A stretch of 32,500 nt of DNA from Zygnema cylindricum (Eukaryota > Streptophyta > Zygnematophyceae > Zygnematales > Zygnemataceae), in NCBI GenBank assembly GCA_037447655.1, contig JBBHKE010003093.1, positions 1 to 32,500 of the forward strand, written 5' to 3'. A model generated the notes under the pieces. The model worked only from the letters and a program-made list of their open reading frames with translations, did no database searches and was not told the DNA's origin. The number at the start of each line of letters is the position of its first letter. Within the stretch, counting starts at the first letter, position 1. Both the position numbers and the translations under genes were made by a program. Positions 18,431 to 28,727 of the stretch are shown piece after piece.

Positions 18431-18616
18431 AAGACAGCATGTACCGCTTTTTATGACGCAACAAAAGTCGAAGGACCTTGTGGGGGGAATGGAGTTTGCT
18501 TGATTGGAGAAGACGGAAAAACAAAAACATTTCAATGTCACAAAGGTTGTAACAATTTTAAAAACAAATACACTTGCATTTGTAAATTTTCTGAATTATT
18601 GGTAATTTTCCATTAG
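18431..18616 (+). pseudogene. Possible exon fragment with EGF-like cysteine pattern
   Basis: In one frame the region reads ACTAFYDATKVEGPCGGNGV, then a short charged segment, then FQCHKGCNNF and TCICKF, ending at TAG 18614. The pattern CGGNGVC ... C...C ... CxC, with GPCGGNGVC at the start, resembles extracellular EGF-like modules of plant receptor-type proteins. A possible acceptor (GCAAG, 18426-18430) precedes it and a possible donor (TTTGTAAAT, about 18580) falls right after the last Cys, so it may be one exon of a gene or a captured fragment. No further exons were recognised. It is an isolated ~60-residue match by pattern only and could be chance. Confidence 0.33.
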
Positions 18617-18659
18617 AGCGCATGTTAGATTTGGTGGGAATGAGGGGGGAATTTACCTA

Positions 18660-18886
18660 TTCCGTAGAGTTCTCTCCCTCCACTAGATGTGTGAGAAGGC
18701 GAGGAGAAATCACGTCATCATTACCATCATATTATACTATATTTATGTCTCATCTCCACTCCACGTTTCCTCTCATTCTATCCTCTCCCTTTATCCTCTC
18801 CCTTTGCTCTTCTCACTCTCTGTCCTCGGCCCTCTCCCTAGTCTTTTTCCCTCTCTTTATCTCTCCCTCTCCCACTTCCAATCCCT
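18660..18886. repeat. Polypyrimidine (CT-rich) tract
   Basis: CTCTCCCTTTATCCTCTCCC-type sequence, strongest from 18745 to 18880. Pairs with the GA tract at 18990-19268 as an imperfect inverted repeat around a ~100-base centre. Confidence 0.85.
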
Positions 18887-18989
18887 CATAAAAAAAATAA
18901 GATTCATTATGGTAGAGATGTGTATCCCATTGTATCATGACCCGGATAATCGGGTACCCAATGTGACCAATGTAATAACAATGCAATAC

Positions 18990-19268
18990 AGCGATGAGAG
19001 AGTGGGGAGAGAGGGGAGAGAGAGGGAAAGATGAGAGAGAGAGGAAAGAGGGGAGAGAGAGAGGGGGAGATGGGAGTGAGGGGAGAGGGGGAGGGAGAGG
19101 AGACGAGACCGGTGCGGAAACAGGCGCAGGTCTGGCGGATTGGAGATCAGGCCCAAGAAGGAAGAGAGGGCGAGAGGGAGAGAGGGGGAGAAGGGGAGAG
19201 GGGGAGAGAGAGATAGAGAGAGAGAGGGATAGAGGGGGAGGAGGAAAAAGAGGTAGGAGGGTCAAAAT
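18990..19268. repeat. Polypurine (GA-rich) tract
   Basis: GAGAGAGGGGAGAGAG-type sequence, interrupted by a mixed segment at about 19100-19160. Open frames on both strands are compositional artefacts. Confidence 0.9.
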
Positions 19269-19269
19269 G

Positions 19270-22200
19270 GGCCGATGACAGATCACCTGGCAAAGGATAA
19301 AGCAAAGGAGATCGTGAGTGACACAAAAACAAAATATTTTCCAGAGATTTAAGCCGATTGCATTAATTTTCCTCCACATGTTGTACACAAAAAAAGGCCG
19401 CTAAAAGTCTCATGAAGAGCTCGGACCGATCACGACTCCCACACACCCCAGCTGTCAACACTTAAGAGCCAACGAGGTGATTATATTCTACCATTCACTC
19501 AGACCTCAAAAAAAAAGGAACAAGAATCAAACATTAATAGCCAAATCGACACCATTAGCCTATAAGACCAACCAACTTATGTGGATGCACTTATGTTAAT
19601 GCTACAAACAAAAGTAATACACACAACACCTATCTTCACAATCTTCTTTGCTTCTATACCAATTCGTAAATATCAATACACCTCCATACACTAAGAGACT
19701 ATTTGCACCCCTTCTACGCCAACCCATTCAAACTCTTCAAAACTCTTTATTGATTGTTGGTGATTTTAGAAATATCCTAAATGATCTTACCCGACAATAG
19801 CTACGTACAACGACTTGTACGAACATTTTATCGTGAATTTCAGAAGCCGTAGGTTTGCCTTTCACGTATAAGTGTAATTGCAGCGTGAATGTAAGGTAGC
19901 GGCAAAGAATCAGTTCACTTCAATCTCAATGTTTCTTTTTGGTATTACATGGGTCATCCATCAACTTGCCATGAAGATGAGATTAACAAATGGTGATGTG
20001 TATTTTGTACAACACCTCTCGACTGACATGTGAGTTGTTGCACCGCAGTTATTTTCTACATGATTTTCTATGGTGTCTTCTTTGGAGTAGGTTGTTGTTG
20101 TTGTCACTCCATAAGACTTGTTGGTCTTTTTTCATCTCTTTCGTACTTCGAAAAACCCCTATGGTTAAACCATTCACCAATTTTTGACCGCTCTTTTGTG
20201 ATGGTTAAACCTTTAACTTCTTTTTTTTGGTTAATGTCAAGTTCTACCAAAGGGTCTTTTGAGAACATTAAAGACTTCATGTCGGCTCCACCACCTCATC
20301 CGCATCTCACTTAGTCGCCTTATCTCTCTCCAACTAAATGTGGGTGGACACAAATTTTGCTAGTAGGGGTAAAAACACAAATATATACTTCATTGTTGTA
20401 AGGTGGGGACCCGTTGTTCTTGTCTTGTCTACCATTTCAAAGGCTTCGGACCTACATACTTTCATCGACATTCCCTAGTGGTAGGAGGGCTCTATGATAC
20501 ACTTTAATACCTCTTCTTGGGTAAAAAGTATCCCAATGTCAAAGAACTTTGGATGTTTTCCTAACTTCTACGAGCTTTTCCCTTTGGAATTTCTCCTCTA
20601 TCCGATTATTTGTTGATTTCTAATTGCTTATTTCGAGGCTCGGTACAATAAACTCGAGTTGTCTCTTTATCGCAACCCTTGTAACTCAGACCGTATGGAT
20701 CCCAATATCCAATCCATTGAACTCATCCAAACCAGCAGTGGGCTCATAACCTAAAAAAGAGGTTCGTTTATTCCTAGCAATCGGAAGATGTTTTTGCTGC
20801 GATGAATAAATGACCCAAGTTTTGAGGTTTTGGGCCCACAACTGGCATGAATGAATTCGAAGGTTTGAATAATCGAAAACGAAAAAGTCGAGCTAAAACA
20901 GCCACCAATAAAATAGGCAATTCGAAAACTGTGTAACAAGGAAAGATCCTTTAGTTTCAAGTGCAAAACAAGCAACCAAAAATCAACGAAATATTTGATC
21001 GAGGAGAAAATCCAAAAGAAAAACATCACAAAATTTTAGGAAAACATGCAAAGTTCAACGACATTACAGATACTAAAGTCGGCTAACGGTTATTCGTCTT
21101 TTATCAGAATCCTTGAACCGATAATAAATGTCAACAAAGGCATATTTAAGGCGAAAAGGACACTTCTCCACCTCCCCATAGTAACTACGATCACACTCAT
21201 CCTTTTACCACTTCTAGAAAAGTCCGTGTCGCTTTTCCTTTGGTTCGAGAACAAAAAGGTGGTCAAATTGGAATAGGGACGAGGTCGAGGAGACGATAGT
21301 AACACGCAATGACTTCGCGAAATGATAATGAAATCAAAAGACCCCTTGATAAAAATCTGCACCAAGCAAAATAAGATTCAAAGTAAGTTTGACCGTCTCA
21401 CAAAGGAAAAGAGACGCACAAGTGTTGTGCAAGAACCATCAAAGCAAAAAAAAACCGAACCTCGCCTTAAAGGAATCCAATAGATTCACTCGCCTTGTGA
21501 AATTCTGCAGCCAATGGATAAACACAGAACTCGAACGTCGGGAAAAAAATACCTCGATAGGGGAAATGTAGCACAAATCCTAAGTAGACTCATGGCAAAA
21601 ATGGAAGGCTTAACATCTAGCCTTGTTCCCCTCGGTAAGAGCATGTGGATATCTTTCACAAAAAAAGTCTTAAAGAAAAGCGGAAAATAAATATCTTAAA
21701 GCATCAATGTGGTAGAAGCAAAGAACTGCCATCCCTAACTAAGAAAGGGAAAAGTCTTGAGGGGAAACCGAGAAGTTGTGAAGTGAACGATGAGAGGACA
21801 TTCGCGAGCGAAATTGTTAGACCAGATTCTAAACTAAGTTCTGATCGTACTAACGATGAGGGTTCTGATGAGGTTAGAGTACGGTCTGGAATCACATTCC
21901 TTAAATATCGCAAGACGCCAGATCGAGAATGACCACGCATTCGTAACCGTCGATTCACGTATGGGAGTACGGCTTACAAGACTAGATTTCTGGCCCAATG
22001 AAATGTGCGATACCGCCGCCATCAACCTCCGTGACGCGGAATAATCCCAAAATTGGAAAGAAACAAGAACGTATGAGATCAATTCAAGCAAACAATCTCC
22101 ACCCTCGGATCTACGACAAATGTGCGACCCGAGACCCAAATTTCGGTACCATGTCAAGGTCCAAACAAGATCGCAGTTACGACAGCCGTTCGATTCAAGG

Positions 22201-22302
22201 ACGACGATACACACGCTTGACGTAGGACACATGGACGGTGACAGATGATAACGGACCGTTGAAAAGTAAACTGAAGGTGACAAACCCGACGCTGAAGTTC
22301 AC
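19270..22302. other. About 3 kb of low-copy sequence, no gene recognised
   Basis: No frame stays open with a recognisable domain. Around 21380-21930 on the plus strand short Lys/Glu-rich frames follow one another (e.g. RLMAKMEGLTSSLVPLGKSM near 21590), which might be a worn gag-like or other transposon protein, but I cannot assign a family. At 20030-20314 the minus strand also gives a Lys-rich frame with stops. No TIRs or LTRs were found to frame the region. Confidence 0.35.
19800..19905. repeat. Dispersed repeat shared with 28595-28695
   Basis: TACAACGACTTGTACGAACA, then CGTAGGTTTGCCTTTCACGT, then GCGGCAAAGA match in order and spacing the later copy (TACAACGGCTTGTAC, CGTATGTTTACCTTTCATGT, GCGGCAAAGA). 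Identity is roughly 70% by eye. The nature of the element is unknown. Confidence 0.6.
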
Positions 22303-22305
22303 TAA

Positions 22306-23091
22306 GGCTGCGGCCCCATGTGGCTAAGTTCGGGTTTTTTTCTGTCGTTTTCCAATATAACTTAGCGCCGTACTGCCTAAGTTGCGACCGTACGAAGAAA
22401 TTGCAAATTTGTAGAGTACAATTTGCGTCATTCTTGAACTTAGGATGTACGAAAATTTGTCGTGTTGCGTTTTTTCGACCCACTGTCACGTCATTTTCAA
22501 AATTATCATAAAACACATCGGCAATGTGTTTTAAGCTAAGCAAATCCGTCTACACCAATCTGAAAATATATTCCCACGTGTGAAAAGATTTTAGAAGTTT
22601 TTGACGACAAAAAAAAGTACAGGGTTTGTTTGTTTTTGTCGGCTTGCATGTTGTACGGTTCTTTTTTTGCAAGGGTCTCGACGCTGCAGTGTCATTTCAC
22701 GCAAAGTTGAAAAGTCTGCGAACGTGAAAAATCTGCGAAGTAATGGCGGCCGGACGGGAGAGGTTTACGCAAAGGCATTTTGCACAGCCACGGGTGCAAG
22801 GCTCTACGTCAACGATGTCACGCAAAGACACGCGACATACCAAATCCGCAAATCGTTTCAAAAATTACGATGTGTCTTGCGACGCTTCAAAAAGTTTCAA
22901 AAAAATATGGTGCGTCATCACAAATTGTATACGGTGACAGCCGTCACGGGCGTTGTCGACGTATACAATTGTCACAAACTTAAGTAACAATTTCGAATGA
23001 ACACATAGAGACACTTGAAATCCGGGTCCGCCGGATCCGCGCTAAAATACAAAGTAAGTACGCTAAGTTACAACTACATAGGGCCGCAGCC
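22306..23091 (-). mobile_element. Harbinger-like MITE, reverse copy
   Basis: Ends GGCTGCGGCCCCATGTGG and, inverted, GGCTGCGGCCCTATGTAG. TAA is present on both sides (22303-22305 and 23092-23094). The interior runs in reverse order to the forward copies: the GTACAATTTGCG, AACACATCGGCAATGTGTTT and TGTATACGGTGACAGCCGTC words all appear as complements or diverged forms. It is 786 bp and non-coding; the frame at 22601-22987 has no transposase motif. It abuts the forward copy at 23095 head to head. Confidence 0.8.
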
Positions 23092-23094
23092 TAA

Positions 23095-23872
23095 GGGTTT
23101 GTCCCCGTGTACTTGAAACTTAGCGAACTTACTTTGTTTTTTAGCGCAGATCCGGCGGACCTGGATTTAAAGTGTCCCTATGTGTAACACCGAAATTGTT
23201 ATTCAAGGGTGTGATGATTGTATACGCTGACAATGCCCGTGACGGTTGTCAACGTCTACAATCTGTGATGACGCACGTTATGTTCCGTAACTGCTTGTGA
23301 CGTCGCGTGACTTTTCGTGACATGGTACACCTACCGCCCTCCAGCATGTGTCGTTTCACGGTTGAAGGAGATGCGCTTTGCCTTAGCGTTTATTGTTGGG
23401 TCGACCTGAAATGGCATCGGAACCTTGAGACCCCTGCAAAATATAAATCCGTATTGGATGGAAACGGACAAAACAAAACAAACTGTGTACTTCTCTTTGT
23501 CGTATTAAACAAAAACGGATAAAACATAGTGAATCGTGTACATTTCCACGTCGCTTGAAATCGTTTGATAATTTTCGAAAATTACGGCACGTGCGAGTAT
23601 ATGATCCTATTTGTTTATAGAAAATCCCTACTTTTAAAACACATCGCACATGTGTTTTAAACATAAGGTTTTTTAGGGTTTTTTTTGTCGTCGAAGTGGG
23701 TCGAAAAACACAAGACGACAAATTTTCGTACATCCTAAGATCGAGAATGACGCAAATTGTACTCTACAAATTTGTTATTCCTTCGTACTGTCGGAACTTG
23801 GGCAGTACGGCGCTAAGTTTTACGGCAAAACGACAGAAAAAAACCCTTACTTATACACATGGGGACACATCC
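23095..23872 (+). mobile_element. Harbinger-like MITE, forward copy 1
   Basis: Left end GGGTTTGTCCCCGTGTAC, right end ...ACACATGGGGACACATCC (its inverse GGATGTGTCCCC). TAA precedes and TTA follows, both TWA targets. 778 bp. Internal inverted pairs include CTGACAATGCCC/TTGTCAACG and AAAACACATCGCACATGTGTTTT. Over the last ~400 bases it is almost identical to forward copy 2 at 26037-26814. The minus-strand open frame (23383-23733) is shared by that copy only because the DNA is nearly identical; it has no DDE or other transposase signature. Confidence 0.82.
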
Positions 23873-24540
23873 TTAGACGTAAAGTGAAACGAAACCTATT
23901 GAAAGTGAACGTACTATAAGTCTCTTACGGAAATATTATAACGCACAAAACGAAATAAACTTTTATAATTAAACGAACAGGCGTAAAATATCATTTGAAA
24001 TTAAATGAAAAAAATGAGCGTCGTCAAGCGCGATGAAATCGAGCCACGCTATTTAAGAATCAACATACTTACATTGACAAGGTCTTAGCAGGATCGGCCG
24101 TACAAAGGTATTGCCGCTTTGTCATACACATAAACTACTTCCGCGGACGAAAAAATCGCGTCACGCTTACATTTCCTCGCAATCGACCAGCGTGCGACTC
24201 GAACAAATGAATGCCGGTCGGCGCTCACACCAAACCGAACCGACACAAAAGTACGGTACCGAACGAAACAAAACATAACTGACGCGAACCGAGCAAAAAT
24301 TTGACTGCACGATTTCGGCCAATATCCTAACATTTCACTGTCGATGTAAGTATGTTGATTCGTAAATAGCGTGACTCGATTTCGTCGCGCGTGACGACGC
24401 TCATTTTTTCATTTAATTTCAAATGATATTTTTACGCCGGTTCGTTTTATTATAAAATTTTATTTCGTTTCGTGCGTTATTATACTTCCGTACGAGACTT
24501 ATAATACTTTCAATAGGTTTCGTTTCACTTTGCGTCTAAG
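23872..24540. mobile_element. Foldback element with ~200-bp inverted arms
   Basis: Left arm 23872-24079 starts CTTAGACGTAAAGTGAAACG; right arm 24339-24540 ends with its complement, CGTTTCACTTTGCGTCTAAG. The arms stay complementary with few mismatches through GAGCGTCGTCA and CAACATACTTACAT, leaving a ~260-base loop. The long TIRs suggest a Mutator-like or other foldback MITE. No 9-bp or other target duplication is visible, and the left end coincides with the right end of the preceding MITE. Confidence 0.82.
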
Positions 24541-24610
24541 TTCAATGTAACACTTATAAAATTCAATTTCAATTTTGCGGCTAAGTGCTCTCACCGTGGA
24601 GCTCAAAAAG

Positions 24611-25483
24611 TAGTGTTGTGTATCGGTAAAAAACTTATCACATAACACCGATACAGATAGTTATCGGTTATCAACAGTCAGAGGTTACGATATATATCGG
24701 TCTGGACAAACAAATTCCATATCGGCGATAACTTAAAAAAATATATAGTATACATACAATAGTACTTTATAACATACTGTATTATTTTATTGACTTTATA
24801 TAGCGTGGCATGCCACGTATAGAAATTTGTTCCGTTACGGTTTAACTGCAATTTATTACGGTAAACGCGGCACAAAAACGTTGGTCGGTTAACTGAACAA
24901 ATAATTTACGGCATCGTACGGAAGTTTACTAAAAAACTGGTGAACATGGAACTGGAAAGGGACGGCGGACACAAAAGTACAACGGACGCAATATAACATT
25001 TTGCGCGCCGCCGGAATCGAACGGACGACTTGGACTGCGAAAACACGAGCGGACGGGCCAGCGTGAGCGCCGGCATCCCGGAATGGCTCTTTTGGCAGCT
25101 TTTGCCAAAAAAGCTGACAGGTTGACACGTGGCAGGTCCCCAATGGATCTCAAGGAATTAAGGGACAAAGCCATGGAGTCAGATGTGAAAGGTACATCGT
25201 TTTTATTAGATCCGTGGCGGCTACGGTACTTTCTATGTTTGTACACGTCCGGAGAATAAGACGTACAGTTGAGTGTACAGACCGAACATTTATCTGTACC
25301 GTCCGTAGAGTTATCGCCGATAATTATCGTTATCCGCATTATCGTCGATCAGCACCCGATATTATCGGCTACTTATCGGCGATAAGACCGATGTCGATAT
25401 ATCGTACCAATATATCGATTATCTAATACCCGAAAAAAGGCCCATATCGGTTATCGACAAATCCTTACCGATACACAACACTA
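24611..25483. mobile_element. hAT-type element (TAGTGTTG family), 873 bp, non-autonomous
   Basis: Left end TAGTGTTGTGTATCGGTAA is perfectly inverted at the right end (TTACCGATACACAACACTA). Flanks TCAAAAAG (24603-24610) and TCTTAAAG (25484-25491) match at 6 of 8 positions, a worn 8-bp duplication. TATCGG/CCGATA words are repeated many times subterminally, as expected of hAT transposase-binding regions. No transposase domain is seen. Confidence 0.82.
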
Positions 25484-25491
25484 TCTTAAAG

Positions 25492-26033
25492 TTCTTGTCT
25501 GCAACCATTTTATTTACATGTGGTCGCCGTAGTTTTGTTTCCGTAAACGCTCGCCGGCCGTGTGAATTGCTAATTCTATTATGCCGGTCGACGTTCGCAA
25601 GCGCGACAAAATTTTAAGCGGTTGAAACAATATTATGAAAGTCAAAGATGTCCAGTTGATTGACCGTCAAATTAATACTCAACGGTACTTTATTTGTACC
25701 AATATGTACTTCAAACGTACGTCTTTTGAAAAAATGACGATAGTGACTGTGCGAAACCAAATCAGTCATTGTCATGATCAATTCCCCTTACAAAATGTAC
25801 ATTCTTGTAATTTTATTTTGCGGCTGGCTGTACGGATACGATTATAAATTTCACTTTTGGAAGCTTTGACGACGCTCACCGTTAGAACAGGAATCTACAT
25901 GCATCCAATAGAAAGAAAGCACGCACGCGATAGATTTCATTGTTGACACGACGGGTTGGAGAAGTTGAGAAAATATTATTGCCAGTCAACGTATCCGTAC
26001 TATTATTGTCGGCGCATGATGGAGAAAAGGCCT
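25492..26033. other. No gene recognised
   Basis: CG-containing, moderately AT-rich sequence between two MITEs. No repeat match or coding frame is supported. Confidence 0.4.
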
Positions 26034-26036
26034 TAA

Positions 26037-26814
26037 GGTTTGTCCCCATGTACTTGAAACTTAGTGAACTTACTTTGTTTTTTAGCCCAGATCCGATGCA
26101 CTCGGATTTAAAATGTCCCTATGTGTAACGCCGAAATTGTTACTTAAGGGTATGACGATTTTATACGCTGATAATGCCCGTGACGGCTGTCAACGTCTAT
26201 AATCTGTGATGACGCACGTTATTTTCCGTAACTGCTTGTGACGTCGCGTGACTTTTCGTGACATGGTACACATACCGCCCTCCAGTTTGTGTCGTTTCAC
26301 GGTTGAAGGAGATGCGCTTTGCCTTTGCGTCTATTGTCGGGTCGACGTGAAATGGCATCGGAACCTTCAGACCCCTGCAAGACATAAATCCGTATTGGAT
26401 GGAAACGGACAAAACAAAACAAACTGTGTACTTCTCTTTGTCGTATTAAACAAAAACGGATAAAACATAGTGAATCGTGTACATTTCCACGTCGCTTGAA
26501 ATCGTTTGATAATTTTCGAAAATTACGGCACGTGCGAGTATATGATCCTATTTGTTTATAGAAAATCCCTACTTTTAAAACACATCGCACATGTGTTTTA
26601 AACATAAGGTTTTTTAGGGTTTTTTTTGTCGTCGAAGTGGGTCGAAAAACACAAGACGACAAATTTTCGTACATCCTAAGATCGAGAATGACGCAAATTG
26701 TACTCTACAAATTTGTTATTCCTTCGTACTGTCGGAACTTAGGCAGTACGGCGCTAAGTTTTACAGCAAAACGATAGAAAAAAAACCCTTGCTTATGCAC
26801 ATGTGGCCATACCC
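26037..26814 (+). mobile_element. Harbinger-like MITE, forward copy 2
   Basis: Left end GGTTTGTCCCCATGTACTTG, right end CACATGTGGCCATACCC. A perfect TAA target duplication flanks it (26034-26036 and 26815-26817). It has the same length (778 bp) and interior as copy 1, with runs of more than 300 bases showing no difference by eye (about 26410-26735). Non-coding. Confidence 0.87.
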
Positions 26815-26909
26815 TAACTCGAAAACGTTAAGTTTGAGATCATCCGACCAGCGGATGATAAACCGACACTTGTCCGATTGCAGACAGGAGACACATCGTC
26901 AATACAAAT

Positions 26910-27372
26910 CATAGTTCAAAAGTAGGTGAAAGTACACCCATACAATATGCCTATTGTACACAAAATATACAATTTACCCTTAAGAGTTAAGACCCATATT
27001 GTATTGGCCCCAAAATGAAAGGAAATAGTGACAGGGTTGAGTTGCACATGGATCGATAGAGAATTAAACGTCATGTCTAAATTTGGAAAAACAAACGGAC
27101 AAAAAAACATTTTTCTGTGAGTTTTGAGCGACTTGTTATTTAAAGCGTCAGATTCGGACGATCGGACGGTCGCTGATCGAAGTAGCGATATAAGAAGATC
27201 ACATGAAAAGCCTATAACACAACTTACGATAGGACTATCGTCAAATTTGGACAATCGGACGGTCGCTGATCAAAGTAGTGACTTAAGACGATCACATGAA
27301 AAGCCCATACCACAACTACGATGAAGGTGCCGACAAAAGACCTACAATAGAAACGCCTACTTTTGAACTATG
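26910..27372. mobile_element. hAT-type MITE (CATAGTTC family), complete
   Basis: CATAGTTCAAAAGTAGGTG ... CGCCTACTTTTGAACTATG, flanked by a perfect 8-bp duplication ATACAAAT (26902-26909 and 27373-27380). 463 bp. It shares the GTTGAGTTGCACAT and CGGACGGTCGCTGATC words with 3008-3546. Unlike that copy it carries an internal tandem duplication of ~90 bases (CGGACGGTCGCTGATC at about 27162 and 27258) and lacks its poly-T-rich 3' part. Confidence 0.9.
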
Positions 27373-27577
27373 ATACAAATGCGGATTATTGACACCACAG
27401 GGATATGCTTGAAACATTAGCTCCAATTTGGTCCAACCACGAAAGAACAAAAACGTTACCCACTCACCAAAATCACGTCATACACGTCCACGACTCTGAA
27501 AGGTGTACGGTAGAATTTCTGTACCATCGCCTACAGTACATCATTCGTTTGAAGTTAGAAGCAGTGAAAGTTCAGTA

Positions 27578-28483
27578 CACCGTGAATCGCTATTAGTTTT
27601 AAGAAATAATTTGTGTAAAGAAACAATTAGTGTTAATAATTCTATTTTTGGTTGAAAGGCCTAACGTCAAGAAAACATTAACGCTAATTTATACATATAA
27701 CACTAATTTAGATACACATTCCCTTAGTGTAGCCGTTATTGGTTGCGTTCACAGGGTCGACGTTTGAACACGTGCGAACAAATTCGAGTGATTTTCTCCC
27801 ATCTTTATTACGAGGTATCAAATCTGAGGGCGCTTTCCCATGGTAGCGCCACTCACTTTCCCGCCTCGACGCTATTGTCTAACACTTTTTTGTATGTTTG
27901 TAAGCAATTTAGTACGAAATGGCACATTTCGTACACAATAGTGTTGGGCATCGGGTAAATTCATATCGCGATTATTTCGATATTCGATATATCGAATATT
28001 GATCAAGCAGACTCTTCGATATATTGTACCGGGACCAACAAAAATTATTGCGATATATATCGCAAAAAATGGGTGTCCGTACAACTAAAGTACAAAAAAT
28101 CATACGGTAATTTGTACGGAAAATCATACGGAGAATCGTACGAAACCCGGACAGAGCGAGCGCCACGGGGAAGGCTAAACTCGGAAAAAAAAATATCGCA
28201 TAAATATGCGGATGTTTTGCTTCTAGGTACGTGGATTCGATATATCGATTATCGGATACCTAAAATTCGATATATATTGAATATCGGCAATACGTCCTCG
28301 ATACCCAACACTAGTACACAACACTCTTTAAAAATTGCTCAAATTAGAGTCATTGGCGTTAATTAAACCTTACATGAATTAGCGTGAAGGAAAATAAATA
28401 ATTATTAACTATATTTCAGGTTGGAGGGTCAAAATTTGTGGGAGTCAAAACAGTGTTATAAACACTAATACTGATTCACGGTG
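27578..28483. mobile_element. TA-flanked CACCG-TIR element with nested hAT
   Basis: Left end CACCGTGAATCGCTATTAG and inverted right end CACCGTGAATCAGTATTAG, flanked by TA (27576-27577, 28484-28485). Without the nested hAT and its duplication it would be about 523 bp. The inner segment GTCAAAATTTGTGGGAG near 28430 matches 1575-1590 in the larger relative. No coding capacity. Confidence 0.75.
27939..28313. mobile_element. hAT-type MITE (TAGTGTTGGG family) nested in a CACCG element
   Basis: Left TAGTGTTGGGCATCGGGTA, right TCGATACCCAACACTA, with a perfect 8-bp target duplication GTACACAA (27931-27938 and 28314-28321). 375 bp. Inside are TATCGATA-type words (GATATTCGATATATCGAA). It is related to, but shorter than, the element at 24611-25483. 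Because it lies inside 27578-28483 it is the younger insertion. Confidence 0.9.
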
Positions 28484-28594
28484 TAGTACCGTATAAAAGA
28501 TATCGCAACAAAATTGATTGAGATTGTTGATTTTTTGCGATTTTGGACAATATCTTACATTGACGATTTTAACCCACCAGAGTTGCATCATGGA

Positions 28595-28695
28595 GTACAA
28601 CGGCTTGTACTATTAATTTCCTAAACCGTATGTTTACCTTTCATGTGATCGTCTAATTGTATTACGGTGTGTTTAGGCAAGCGGCAAAGACGGTA
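28595..28695. repeat. Dispersed repeat shared with 19800-19905
   Basis: See the match words TACAACGGCTTGTAC, TTTACCTTTCATGT and GCGGCAAAGA. It ends about 30 bases before the next Harbinger-like copy. The element type is unknown. Confidence 0.6.
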
Positions 28696-28727
28696 TAGGT
28701 GTCAATGAGCAATATGATTAAAAATAA

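Noticed and set aside
21380-21930. Retrotransposon gag-like protein.
   Set aside because: Only Lys/Glu-rich composition over short frames; no zinc knuckle or known motif, and no LTRs around it.
22601-22987. 128-residue plus-strand frame.
   Set aside because: Lies wholly within the reverse Harbinger-like MITE, with no DDE or DNA-binding motif.
23383-26674. A ~116-125-residue minus-strand frame conserved in two places (23383-23733 and 26297-26674).
   Set aside because: It lies inside two nearly identical MITE copies, so the conservation is that of the DNA. It has no transposase or other motif.
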